DNA from: Papio anubis
Taxonomy: Eukaryota > Chordata > Mammalia > Primates > Cercopithecidae
Direction: 5' to 3'
Length of the DNA: 64,000 nt
Assembly (NCBI RefSeq): GCF_008728515.1
Contig: NC_044984.1
Span: 124,429,349-124,493,348, forward strand
The notes below the pieces were generated by a model. That model worked only from the letters and a program-made list of their open reading frames with translations, had not been told where the DNA came from and did no database searches. The translations under genes were made by a program, and so were the position numbers. Numbering within the stretch: the stretch's first letter is position 1; each line of letters opens with the position of its first letter. Positions 52,631 through 63,391 of this stretch are shown one piece after another.

Positions 52631-54059
52631 CATACTTATACTAAAAATTGTTTCATTGTTTATCTGGATTTCAAATTTAACTGGATGTTTTGTATTTTAC
52701 CTGGCAATTCTGTCGCTAGGGTGAGCCCTGGGCACAGGAGGGACCCCTGTAGATGCTTAGAGACATGAGGATAGGAAAATGTTCTTGTTCGTCTGCACCA
52801 AGAATGCCAGTGGTGGCAGGAGACAGGCAGCTCACGTGTGGGCTGCGGGCTGCAGGATGCTGTTTCACACCTGAGTGCTCAGAGAGGGGCAAGCTTGAGA
52901 CAGGAGCGTGTGCACACGGCGGGCTCTGGGGCTGCACCTGCTGAGAATGTAGAGTGCCCCACTTTCCTCTGCATTTCTCCGTTTATCAGCCACCTGCCAC
53001 CGTCTGTCATTCCCCAGGCTCAGGATGAGAGTTGGAGGCGGCTTTGTGAGCCACACAGAACCGGGAGGAAGCACAGCCGCCTGGCCTCCTGCTGTCGGCA
53101 GGGCGTGGCAGCCTCTAATTCAAACACAGGCAGGCTCTCCTGGCCCCTGGGTGAAAGACAGCCGGCCCAGGGTTTTCATTAAGGAGGTAGAGAAGAATGC
53201 TTCCTTGGCCTGCTGCCCTTTCTCCTGCCACAAAAGAGGGGTCGGGAGCTGTGGTGGGCTACAACTGCCCCCCAGAGCTCCGGCAGGGCACCCAGTCCCT
53301 GACTTCCGGACTGAAAGTCCCCGAGACAGAGGCGGCCTTCATCCCTGGCCGTCACACTGGTGCTTCGAGACCAACAGCTGCCCCTTGCCGGAGCAAAGCG
53401 TTTACTAACGAATTTGCCAATGGCCAGTCTGGAATTCACCCTCTTCAGCTTGATCATAAGAAAAATTTAGCTCGAATGTAGAACTGCTGAACAGTTTAGG
53501 GGCCAGGTGTCAAGTGCTACCTGAAGAGGTGGGGAGCTACCCACTCCAGTGCTATTTTCCACATCATGAGGACCCTGGTGGTACCTGCCTGGCACTGGGC
53601 TTGGCGAGGGTTCTTGGGAACCCGCATTCATGTAGTGCAAAGTGGCCCAAACCTTGAAAAGGCTGGAAACCAGTATGTGTGTCAGTTGGGTTGAAACAGG
53701 TACATGATTCAGTGAGACCAGGTGTGTACAATAGGGAGTAGTGGAGACTGGGGCAAATTGGGACTGCAGGCCCCATCTGAACAGGGGAAGCCGCTGCTCC
53801 CTTCCGCTGAATGTCGCCGTTTGGTGAAAGTATGCTGGGACATCTGACTTTTCATTGGTGTTGGAAATCTAGATTTTTAAAAAATGTAAAGACTCAAATT
53901 CTGGGGAAACAGAAAACATCTATGGACCAGGTTTGGCCTAAGAACTGCTAATTTACAACTTCTGCTTAAATCACATTGCAGCCTATGTGTGGACTCCATA
54001 CAGGTATATACACTTGTGGACACCCAGGACTCCAACTCGTGAGGCCTGTGGGGAAATGT
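52631..54059. other. Unassigned sequence
   Basis: 52740-53460 is GC-rich with overlapping frames up to 127 codons on both strands. No domain recognised. No CpG island. Confidence 0.45.
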
Positions 54060-55285
54060 CACATGCAGGAGACCACACACATATACAAATGACCGTACAC
54101 ACAACTGCACAACCACACACATAACCACATACACATACACCACCACAACCACAAGACACATACACAGCACACACACAACCACACATACAACCACACTACC
54201 ACAGTAACCACACACACAACCACAAACACCACTACACACACAACCACACACCACCATACACACCACAACCACACACATAACCACATACACATCACAACCA
54301 CACACAAGAACATACACAGCCACACACAACCACACATCACCACAACTACACATAACCACACACACAACCACAAACACCACAACCACACACAACCACAATC
54401 ACACACCACCACAACCACACACACATAACCTTGCTACTACTAATCATCATAACCTCTACACACACCACAACTATTAATAATAAATGACTCACACACATCA
54501 CAACCACACACATATACACACACCACACAAAACCACAACCATACACCACGTGACTAATTACAACCATTATTGTAAACAACTACATTAAAAGTATTACACT
54601 AATTATAACCATACATACTATACACCAATACACACACAACCACATGTCCTGCACACACACATATACACACACTCTGTAAACATTACAACCAGACATACAA
54701 CCATGCACAACCACATACATACAACCACGCAACCACACACAAATAACCACACACCACCACAACCACAACCACACATACAACCACACACCTCACAACACAC
54801 ACACAACTGCACACACAGCCATGCACAACCCCACATACAGTCATCAATACATTACTACAAATCCATTTACTACTATTTTATCACTTACTAAACTTACTAA
54901 TACTAACTCACACAACACAAACCACACACAACTACATAATCACACACAAACAACCAAACACACAAACCACTACAAACCCACACACACACACAAACACACA
55001 CACCCAACCACAACCACGCACACACTACATACACCACCACAACCAAACAAAAGCTGCATACACACCACCACAACCACACACACACAACCACACACAACCA
55101 CACCAAACATAAAACACACACACATCACCACAACCCCACACACAACCACACACAGGCACACAACCAAAACCACACACACCACACCCACAAAGAACCCCAC
55201 ATACATCACCACAACCACAACCACACACACCACCACACACAACCACAACCACACACACACAACCACGCACAGACAACCAACCACT
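54060..55285 (+). repeat. Very G-poor CA/ACC low-complexity tract
   Basis: About 1.2 kb of ACACACAACCACAACCACAC-like sequence with islands of ACTACTA/ATTACTA. G is almost absent from the + strand throughout. No fixed period, though CACAACCACA recurs constantly. A 212-codon + frame (54821-55459) and several minus-strand frames rich in V, C and G or W arise from this composition. Confidence 0.95.
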
Positions 55286-55404
55286 CGCTTCAGCACAGAC
55301 CCTGAGCTGGGAAAGATAGCCGATGCTGAGTGCCCCTACCTGCCAGGATGCACCCATAGGAGTCTCCGTGCATCGGCCCCTCTCATTCTCTCGCCCGTCC
55401 CAGC

Positions 55405-55530
55405 AGTGAGCACCATTATGATCAGACTCCTTTTGCAGATGGGGAAACAGAGGCACTGAGTGGTCAAGTCACTTCCTAAGGTGTGAGAGCTGCTCAAGGG
55501 TAGCCAGGCTGTGGAGCCAGGTGGACTGGC
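55405..55530 (-). mobile_element. MIR SINE fragment, antisense
   Basis: CCTTTTGCAGATGGGGAAAC, AGAGGCACTGAGTGGTCAAG, TCACTTCCTAAGGTGTGAGA match the antisense MIR core. Confidence 0.75.
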
Positions 55531-55739
55531 TCAGTAGCCCTGCCATCTGCCCAGCTGCTCAGGGGCTGCCTGCGTTCTCGACAGTGCAGGGGGATTGGAA
55601 TCTGTTCACTCTTCCCAGCATGGAGGGTGTAGCAGTGAGAGCAGTGAAGGTGGCTAAGGAGGTTCAGACTCAAGAGGTTGTGAGACCCGCCACAAAAGAA
55701 GGGGCCAAATGCTCCCCTATAGTCCTGCAAGGCATACAC

Positions 55740-56040
55740 TTTTTTTTTTTTTTTTTGAGATGCAGTCTCACTCTGTTGCCCAGGCTGGAGTGCAGTGGCA
55801 CGATCTTGGCTCACTGCAACCTCCGCCTCCTGAGTTCAAGCAATTTTCCTGCCTCAGCCTCCCAAGTAGCTGGGACTACAGGCACCCGCCACCATGCTTG
55901 GCTAACTTTTTTGTATTTTTAGTAGAGACAGGGTTTCACCATGTTAGCCAAGATGGTCTCAATCTCTTGACCTTAGGTGATCCCTCCTGGCTCAGCCTCC
56001 CAAAGTGCTAGGATTACAGGTGTGAGCCACCACGTCTGGC
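55740..56040 (-). mobile_element. Alu SINE, antisense
   Basis: T-tail, GAGATGCAGTCTCACTCTGT, CTCACTGCAACCTCCGCCTC, CACCACGTCTGGC end. Flanks GGCATACAC (before) and GGCATACAA (overlapping the end) suggest a target duplication. AluS-like. Confidence 0.96.
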
Positions 56041-56171
56041 ATACAATTTAAAGGTTACAAAGGAAAAGGAGAAAGACAAGAAAAGAGCACTGTCATCCTC
56101 AAAACATATAGCTGAGAAGCCTGGAGAAGATCCCAGGCTCTGACAAAGATGCTTGTCTTTCCGATCATAAA

Positions 56172-56400
56172 ACCACTTCTGTTTCTTGAGCACTTGCTAG
56201 GGGCCAGGCACTGGGCTAAGGAAGCCCTAGGGGGCATCCACACTGCCAGGCAGGTTGTATTATCCTCGCATTTTATGGATAGTTCAGCTGAGGTTTAGAA
56301 GGATTAAGTAAGTTGCCGGATGTTACGCAGCCAGAAAGTAGCAGATCCAAGACTCTTGCACGGCAGTGAGATGCCTGGGTCCTCAGGGGAGCTTGCCAGG
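56172..56400 (-). mobile_element. MIR SINE, antisense
   Basis: CTTGAGCACTTGCTAGGGGC, CAGGCACTGGGCTAAGGAAG, TTATGGATAGTTCAGCTGAG, GTAAGTTGCCGGATGTTACG and CAGCCAGAAAGTAGCAGATC are in antisense MIR order. Confidence 0.85.
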
Positions 56401-56452
56401 CTGGTCCAAAGCCACCCAGCCCACTACTCTGTGATTCTCCATCAAAGGTGAG

Positions 56453-56823
56453 TGATGTGGTTTGGGTCTGTGTCCTCACCCAAATCTCACGTTGATTGGT
56501 AATCCCTAGTGTTGGGAAGGGACCTGGCAGGAGGTAATTGGATCAGGAGGGGTGGATTTCCCCCTTGGTGTTCTCATGATGGTGAGTACCGGTTGTTTAA
56601 AAGTGCGTAGCACCTCCCGCTTTGAGCACTCTCTCTCTCCTGCCGTCATGTAAGACATGCCTGCCTCCCCTTCTCCTTCTGCCATGATTGTAAGTTTGCT
56701 GAGGCCTCCCTAGCCATGCTTCCTGTACAGCCTGCGGAACTGTGAGTCAAGTAAACTCTTTTTCTTTATAAGTTATCCAGTCTCTGATAATTCTTTGTAG
56801 CAATGTGAGAATAAACTAATACA
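56453..56823 (+). mobile_element. MST-type MaLR solo LTR with 5-bp target duplication
   Basis: TGATGTGGTTTGGGTCTGTG to AGAATAAACTAATACA, 371 bp, sense. Contains CTCATGATGGTGAGTACCGG, GCCATGATTGTAAGTTTGCT and TTTATAAGTTATCCAGTCTC. The duplication GTGAG is exact at 56448-56452 and 56824-56828. No internal sequence. Confidence 0.95.
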
Positions 56824-56849
56824 GTGAGGCTTGGCTTAAAGGCAGCAAA

Positions 56850-57085
56850 GGCAATATTAAAGACCTTCTTCAAGGCAGCTTGCTCAGGGAAGCCATCTCC
56901 AACAGCCCAGATGACTGCCACGGGAAAGCAGACACTTGCTATTTACACACGATTCCCCATGATGTGTGTTATTCACCATTGCACCGGGTTCGTCTACATG
57001 AGAACCAAGACCTCGTCTGTTTCACTCATTCACTCATTCTGATATCCCTAGCACCTGGCCAAATGCCTCGCACCTGCTGAGACAG
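56850..57085 (+). mobile_element. L2 LINE 3' region
   Basis: TTCTTCAAGGCAGCTTGCTC, AGGGAAGCCATCTCCAACAG and CCCTAGCACCTGGCCAAATG follow the L2 3' layout. Confidence 0.65.
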
Positions 57086-57094
57086 GAGACACTG

Positions 57095-57540
57095 CACGTT
57101 GGGATGGGCAGAGGAGTGTCTCCCAAAAAGATATGTCCAAGCAAGCGACCTTATTTAGAAATAGGTCTTTGCAGGTGTAATCCAATTATAGATCTGGAAA
57201 TGGGATTATCTTGAATTGAGGATGGGCCCTAAATCCAGTGATTGCTGTCTTTATAAGAGGAAAGGAAGGAGGACATGAGACCCAGGGATGCAATGGGGAG
57301 GCACTGTGAAGACATGGCAGGGGTGAGAGGGATGCTCGTCTCGGTCAAAGAATGCCAAGCACTGTCCGCAGACACCAGAAGCCAAGGAGAGATGAATGCT
57401 TTTCCAGAGGGAGCCAGCGCTGCCATCACCTCCATCTCTAACTTCGGGCCGCTTGAACTGTGCGAAAATAAATTTTAGCTGTTTTCACCCATCCAGTTTG
57501 TGAACAGTTGTTGCAGCAGGCCTGGGAAACTGGTACATAT
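57095..57540 (+). mobile_element. MLT1-like MaLR LTR
   Basis: AGGTCTTTGCAGGTGTAATC, GGGATTATCTTGAATTGAGG, ATGGGCCCTAAATCCAGTGA, GTCTTTATAAGAGGAAAGGA and GCGAAAATAAATTTTAGCTG (poly-A signal) then GGGAAACTGGTACAT. Ends approximate. Same family as 60085-60565. Confidence 0.75.
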
Positions 57541-57771
57541 ATTTCCTGAATGAAGAAACATCTAAAAAGAACTTCTGCTGGCAGAAAGCCTGCAGCCCAG
57601 GAAGTAGATATTTGAAAAGCAGCTATTCTGCGTTCAGGAACCACCTGATGAAGTTCTTTCTGAGGAATTTAGATTTTGTGTACCCAGGCATCTTCCAGAA
57701 GTGTGGCGAGGGAGTCATTGCTGAGAGACCCGTGCAGTGAATATTCCGACTCCCAGGTGTGATGGCGCTCC

Positions 57772-58098
57772 TGGTTGGGGGTGGTGGCTGGCACCTGTAA
57801 TCCCAGCTCTTTGGGAGGCCAAGGCAGGAGGATGGCTTGAGCCCAGAAGCTCAAGACCAGCCTGGGCAACATAGTAAGACCTTGTCTCTACAAAAATGTT
57901 TAAAAATTAGCCTGGTGTGGTGATGCACGCCTGATACAGCTACCAGGGAGGCTGAAGTGGGAGGATCCCTAGAGCTTAGAAGGTCAAGGCTACAGTAAGC
58001 CAGGATCATGCCCCTGCACTCCAGCCCAGATGACAGAGTAAGTCTCCATCTCTGAAAATAAAACCTAAAAATAAAACCTAAAAAAAATTAAAAATAAA
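57772..58098 (+). mobile_element. AluJ-like SINE, sense
   Basis: TGGTTGGGGGTGGTGGCTGG, GAGCCCAGAAGCTCAAGACC, GGGCAACATAGTAAGACCTT, right monomer from GCCTGGTGTGGTGATGCACG. The tail has a repeated AATAAAACCTAAA. Diverged. Confidence 0.94.
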
Positions 58099-59154
58099 GG
58101 TGTTCCTCTTTCCTCCTGTGAAATGCACTAACCCTGACCCACACTGAATTCCAGAGAGTGCTGATACACTCACGCCCCTTCCACCTGCTTCTGAGACCTG
58201 GCTGTCTACATTCCCAAACCTGCTTTTGCCAGCTGTATCTGCAACTGTCAGTGTATGGTTTAATGAAATATAATCTCAACCAATGGGATATGAATGCAAA
58301 AATCATTTCTAGGAAAAATACTTGCAATGCTTTGGAAAGATTTAATAAAAGCAGGTTGCAAAACAAAAAAAAAGCCATCAAAATACACGTAGGCCAGACA
58401 AGTGAAGTATTTGAGTGATAAATCACGAAATGCATGGAAGAATCCTGTGCTCATGTTTTTCTTCACAGATCCCTTTGCGTTCTCAGTCCACGTTACATAA
58501 ACAGACGTGAAGTCACACAGATACATTTTGGATGAGGTTATGCAAGAAAGTAAAGCGGGACATCAATCAGGATGCACACAAAGAAAAGATCTTGTTTTTC
58601 TGTTGAACTATTGACAAATAAATGCACATTTCTATGTTTTTATGTTAAAATAGAAGACTTAAATCTTTGTGGATTAACTCACCATCACAGGTACGTCGGG
58701 CTTCTACCGTTTCCAAGTCATGGGTGGCCGCCTAGAGCTTCTAGGCCGGGATAATGTAATGCTGACATGGGCAGTGTAAAGACATTAGTTTTTAAATCCA
58801 CAAAGTCTGCATATAAGTAAAAAGGAGGCTCCTTGACAGTTTTCTGTCAAGCACTCCAGGGGAGGATTTACTGGACACACGGGTTTCTCTGCCCCACCAT
58901 GCAACTCACTGCCCTGCTCACGATCTGGTGTTTGCTGTTCTATCCTCCTGGCTTCCCCACCTACCTGGTTCCCCTTGGTGTGTCTGGCTCACACCACCTG
59001 CCTGGCCTGCCCACCTGCAGAGGCCGTTGGGAATACAGATGCAGCCCAGCTGTGACCAGGACGTAGGTCTCGTTTAGTGAATATGTAATGATCTGAAGCC
59101 AGAAAGATCATCCTGGAGGAGAAACCCATGCCAGTACCCCATAAAAACCCACCA
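58099..59154. other. Unassigned sequence
   Basis: 58240-58720 is AT-rich. No exon or repeat recognised. Frames up to 115 codons (minus strand) are without domain support. Confidence 0.4.
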
Positions 59155-59168
59155 AATCTTCCTCTTCC

Positions 59169-59480
59169 TTTTTTTTTTTTTTTTTCACAGATAGAATCTC
59201 ACTCCATCACTCCGGCTAGAGAACAGTGGCACAATCACAGATCACTGCAGCCTCAACCCCCTAGGCTTAAGTAGTCCTCCTGCCTCAGCCTCCCCAGTAG
59301 CTGGGACTACAGGTGTACACCATCATGCCCAGCTAATTTAATAAAAAGTATTTTTAGTAGAGATGAGATCTCTGTGTTGCCCAGGCTGGTCTCAAACTCC
59401 GGGCCTCAAGCCATCCTCCCACCCCAGCCTCCCAAAGGGCTGGGACTGCAGGCAAGCACTGTAAGCCACTGTGCCCAGCC
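59169..59480 (-). mobile_element. AluJ-like SINE, antisense
   Basis: T-tail, CAGATAGAATCTCACTCCAT, GCCTCAACCCCCTAGGCTTA, CACTGTGCCCAGCC. A small AATAAAAAGTAT insertion is in the linker (59340). Target duplication AATCTTCCTCTT at 59155-59166 and 59483-59494. Confidence 0.95.
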
Positions 59481-59494
59481 AGAATCTTCCTCTT

Positions 59495-60084
59495 AAAAAC
59501 ACAAAAGGGGGACAGTAGATTAACATTCTTCCTGGATACCCCTGGAGGTGAACTGTGCACCACCCCCAAGAATGTTAACTAAATCCACAACCGGCTTTGA
59601 ATATTAGCCTGGGAACAGATTACATGCAGGTCTTCTGGGGCAAAACGTCCATACCAGCCCCGAAACATCAAAACTTCTCCCCTTGGATCTTGCAGTGGAC
59701 TCCCACAGGCACTTCAGCAATGGTGATTCAGATGTGCAGAGAAAACAATAATATTTTCTAGGAAATTCTGGGGGAAGTCTCTGCTTCGTTTCCGCTGCTG
59801 TCTGTCCTGCTGATAAAAGGTTTGATGATGTGGCTTTTTTATCTGAACAAGCTCCAGATGAACGTAGCAGAGGTGCCACATGCCAAGATAATTTAAAGAT
59901 GATTTTAAAAGAAATATACAGATGAAAAGTTTATTTCTGTCTGCCCTGGACTCTATATGAATGAGATTTGAGGACATCCAAAGCTGAGTCCAGGGTGTCA
60001 CCACTTAAGGTGAGAGAGAAAAGCATTTGGTTGGAGATTCACAGAAAGCCAGCATTTCCCCTTGTGGTAAGACTGTAGAAAGTC
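59495..60084. other. Unassigned sequence
   Basis: Nothing recognised. Confidence 0.4.
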
Positions 60085-60565
60085 ACGTCTCCTGTAGTAT
60101 CTTGAAGAGTGTCATTCCCACACCCTAGATTCATGTCCACTCAAAGCCTGTGAATGTGACCTTAGTTAAAATAGAGTCTTTGCAGATGTGATTAGTTAAG
60201 GGTCTGCAGATGAGATCACTTGGATTAGGGTGGGCCCTAAATCCAATGACGAGTGTCTTTATAAGGGAAAGGAGAAGGAGATTTGGACACTGAAAGACAG
60301 AGAGAAAGAAGCCATGTGAGGACAGATGCAGAGATCGGAGTGAAGCGGCCACAAGCCAAGTATGCCTGGAGCCACAGGGAGCTGGAAGAGGCAGGAAGGA
60401 TTGTGTCCTAGAGCCTCTGCAGGGAGCATGGTCCTATCCACACCTTGACTTTAGACTTCTGGCCACCAGAACTGTAAAAGAATAAATTTCTGTTTTTTCA
60501 AGCCGCTCAGTCTGTGGTAGTCTGCAACGGCCGCCCTGGTAGTGAATACATCCTCTTGATCTAAC
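60085..60565 (+). mobile_element. MLT1-like MaLR LTR
   Basis: GTCTTTGCAGATGTGATTAG, GGTGGGCCCTAAATCCAATG, GTCTTTATAAGGGAAAGGAG, GCCATGTGAGGACAGATGCA, CCAGAACTGTAAAAGAATAA then AAGCCGCTCAGTCTGTGGTA. Fuller than the 57095 copy. Confidence 0.82.
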
Positions 60566-60709
60566 ACATATGCATTTCCTCTGCCAATAGTCTTGTGTTT
60601 GGTCCTCATAGAACTCTCCACCTACCCACCTCCTATCTTCTTTGTCTCTACATTTCTGTCTGCTCCTTCTTCCGGAGAAAATCTAGAATCACTCAGTTCC
60701 ATGAACAGG

Positions 60710-60920
60710 ACCATTGGCATGAGACTAGGTCAAATCCTGACTTCACCACTTACGAGCTCCTTGGTCTGGGGCCACTGCCTTCATCATGCTGAGTCCTAAT
60801 TTTCTCATCCATAAAATGGGCATAAAAATAGTCCCCAGCGTGGGATTGTTTGAATGGTTACATGTGACACTGTGAGCCCTGAGTGGATGGACTGCCCAGC
60901 ATTGAGCAAGTGCTTGTGAG
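60710..60920 (+). mobile_element. MIR SINE, sense
   Basis: GTCAAATCCTGACTTCACCA, CTTACGAGCTCCTTGGTCTG, CTAATTTTCTCATCCATAAA, ATGGGCATAAAAATAGTCCC, GATTGTTTGAATGGTTACAT and GCATTGAGCAAGTGCTTGTG give an almost complete sense MIR. Confidence 0.88.
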
Positions 60921-61104
60921 CAGTCCTGCCGATGATGGCAGGTGTGTTGGTGGGATGTTCTACCCAGGCCCCTCCCGCCAGCACACACTGTGCCAGGACG
61001 GGGCAGTCTTGTCTCACTGGAAGAGGAAAAGAGGAAGTCCTTCTTTTCCTCTTCCTCCAGCTGTGTAAGGAGGATAGAGTCGGGCCCATCACCATGCAGG
61101 GAGG

Positions 61105-61479
61105 TGATATGATTTGGCTATGTTCCCACCAAAATCTCATCTTGAATTGTAGTTCCCATAATCTCCATGTGTCATACGAGGGGACTGGTGGGAGGTAATT
61201 GAATCATGGAGGGCAGTTACTCCCATGCTGTACTCTTGATAGTGAGTGAGTTCTCATGAGATCTGATGGTCTTATGAGGGGCTTTTCCCCCTTTGCTTGG
61301 CACTTCTTTCTCCTGCTGCCATGTGAAGAAGGATGTGTTTGCTTTCCTTCCACCATGACTGTTAAGTTTCCTGAGGCCTCCCCAGCCAAGTGGAACCGTG
61401 AGTCAATTAAGCCTCTTTCCTTTATAAATTACCCAGTCTCTGGTATTTCCTTATAGCAGTGTGAGAACAGACTAATACA
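61105..61479 (+). mobile_element. 5' LTR of the THE1/MST provirus
   Basis: TGATATGATTTGGCTATGTT to CAGACTAATACA, 375 bp. Holds TTTATAAATTACCCAGTCTC near the 3' end. Differs from the 3' LTR at many positions, fitting an old insertion. Confidence 0.95.
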
Positions 61480-63016
61480 GCGAATTGCTACCAGTAGAGT
61501 GGGGCGTTGCTGAAAAGATACCTGAAAATGTGAAGTGGCTTTGGAACTGGGTGACAGGCAGATTGGAACAGTTTGGAGGGTTCAGAAGAAGATAGGAAAA
61601 TGTGAGAAAGTTTGGAACTTCCTAGTGACTTGTCGAATGGTTTTCACCAAAATGTTGATAGTGATATGAACAATGAAGTCCAGGCTGAGGTGGTCTCAGA
61701 TGGAGAAGAGGAACTTCTTGGGAACTGAAGCAAAGGTGACTCTTGCTATGCTTTAGCAATGAGACTGTAGCATTTTTCCCCTGCCCTCTAGGTCTGTGGA
61801 ACTTTGAACTTGAGAGAGATGATTTAGGGTATCTGGTGGAAGAAATTCCTAAGCTACAAAGCATTCAAGAGGAAGTAGAGCATAAAAGTTTGGAAAATTT
61901 GCAGCCTGACGATGCAATGGAAAAGAAAAACCCATTGAAGGGAGAAATTCAAGCCCGCTACAGAAATTTCCATAAGTAATGAGGAGCCTAATATTAATCC
62001 CAAAGACAATGGGGAAAATGTCTCTAGGGCATGTCAGAGACCTTCATGGCAGCCCCTCCCATCACAAACTCAAAGGCCTAGGAGGGAAAAATGGTTTCCT
62101 TGGGCTGGGCCCAGGGTCCCCCTGCTCTGTGCAGCCTAGGGACCTGGTGCTCTGCATCCCTGCTGCTTCAGCTCCAGTCTTGGCTAAAAGGGGCAAAGGT
62201 ACAGCTGAGGCTATTGCTTCAACACCAAGCCTTGGTGACCTTATGGTGTTGAGCCTATGGGTGCCCAAAAGTCAATAATTGAGGTTTGGGAACCTCCGCC
62301 TAGATTTCAGAGGACGTATGGAAATGCCTGCGCGTCCGGGCAAGTTTGCTTCAGGGGCAGGGCCCTCATGGAGAACTTCTGCTAGGTCAGTGTGGAAGGA
62401 AAATGTGGGGTCAGAGCCCCCACACAGAGTTCCCACTGAGGCACTGCCTAATGGAGCTGTGAGAAGAGGGCCACCGTCCTCCAGACCCCAGAATAGTAGA
62501 TCCAACAACAGCTTGCACCGTGCACCTAGAAACACTGCAGACACTCAAGGCCAGCCATGAAAGCAGCCGGGAGTGGGACTATACCATACCCTGCAAAGCC
62601 AAAGGGGCAGAGTTGCCCAAGGCCATGGGAGCCCACCTCTTGCATCAGCATGACCTGAATGTGTGACATGGAATCAAAGGACATCATTTTGGAACCTTAA
62701 AGTTTAACGACTGCCCTATTGGATTTTGGACTTGCATGGGGCCTGCAGCCCCTTTGTTTTGGCTAATTTCTCCCATTTGGAATGGCTGTATTTACCCAAT
62801 GCCTGTACCCCCATTTTATCTAGGAAGTAACTAACTTGTTTTTTGTTTTACAGGTAGGTGTATAGGCAGAAGGGATTTGCCTTGTCTCAGATGAGACTTT
62901 GGACTTAGACTTTTGGGTTAATTCTGGAATGAGCTAGGACTTTGGGAGACTGTTAGAAAGGCATAATTGGTTTTGAAATTTGAGGACATGAGATTTGGGA
63001 GAGGCCAGGGGTGGAA

Positions 63017-63386
63017 TGGTATGGTTTGGCTGTGTCCCCACCCAAATCTCATCTTGAATTACAGCTACCATAATCCCCACGTGTTGTGGGAGGGACCTGG
63101 TGGGGGTAATGTAATCATGGGAGTGGTTACCTCTATACTGTACTCGTGATAGTGCATTCTCATGAGATCTGATGGTTTTATAAGGGGCTTTTCCCCCCCC
63201 TGCTCAGCACTTCTCCTTGCTGCAGCCATGTGAAGAAGGATGTGTTTGCTTCCCCTTCGGCCATGATTGTAAGTTCCCTGAGACCTCCCCAGCCATGCTG
63301 AATTGTGAGTCAATTAAACGTCTTTTCTTTATAAATTACCCAGTCTCAGGTATTTCTTCACAGCAGCATGAGAATGGACTAATATA
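63017..63386 (+). mobile_element. 3' LTR of the THE1/MST provirus
   Basis: TGGTATGGTTTGGCTGTGTC to GGACTAATATA, 370 bp. The terminal CA is changed to TA. A C-run TTTTCCCCCCCCTGC at 63189 is longer than in the 5' LTR. Confidence 0.95.
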
Positions 63387-63391
63387 GGAGG

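Larger units (their letters stand above)
61105..63386 (+). mobile_element. THE1/MST (ERVL-MaLR) provirus, LTR-internal-LTR, complete
   Basis: A 5' LTR (61105-61479), 1537 bp of internal sequence and a 3' LTR (63017-63386) lie in one orientation. The 5-bp duplication GGAGG is exact at 61100-61104 and 63387-63391, so insertion boundaries are precise. The internal part opens with a priming-region-like TTGCTACCAGTAGAGTGGGG and ends AGGCCAGGGGTGGAA. Any former gag-like frame is broken into pieces under 100 codons (longest 61979-62278). Non-functional fossil. Confidence 0.95.

Noticed and set aside
53877..55456. Several 100-170 codon minus-strand frames rich in Val, Cys and Gly or Trp
   Set aside because: Complement of the same low-complexity tract; no domain, repeat period or start context.
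54821..55459. 212-codon + frame rich in Thr, His and Asn
   Set aside because: It lies almost entirely in the G-free CA/ACC tract, where TAG and TGA cannot occur; the peptide is pure composition bias.
61743..62278. Functional retroviral gene in the THE1/MST internal region
   Set aside because: Frames are short and fragmented, as in other MaLR fossils; no intact gag, pol or env frame.
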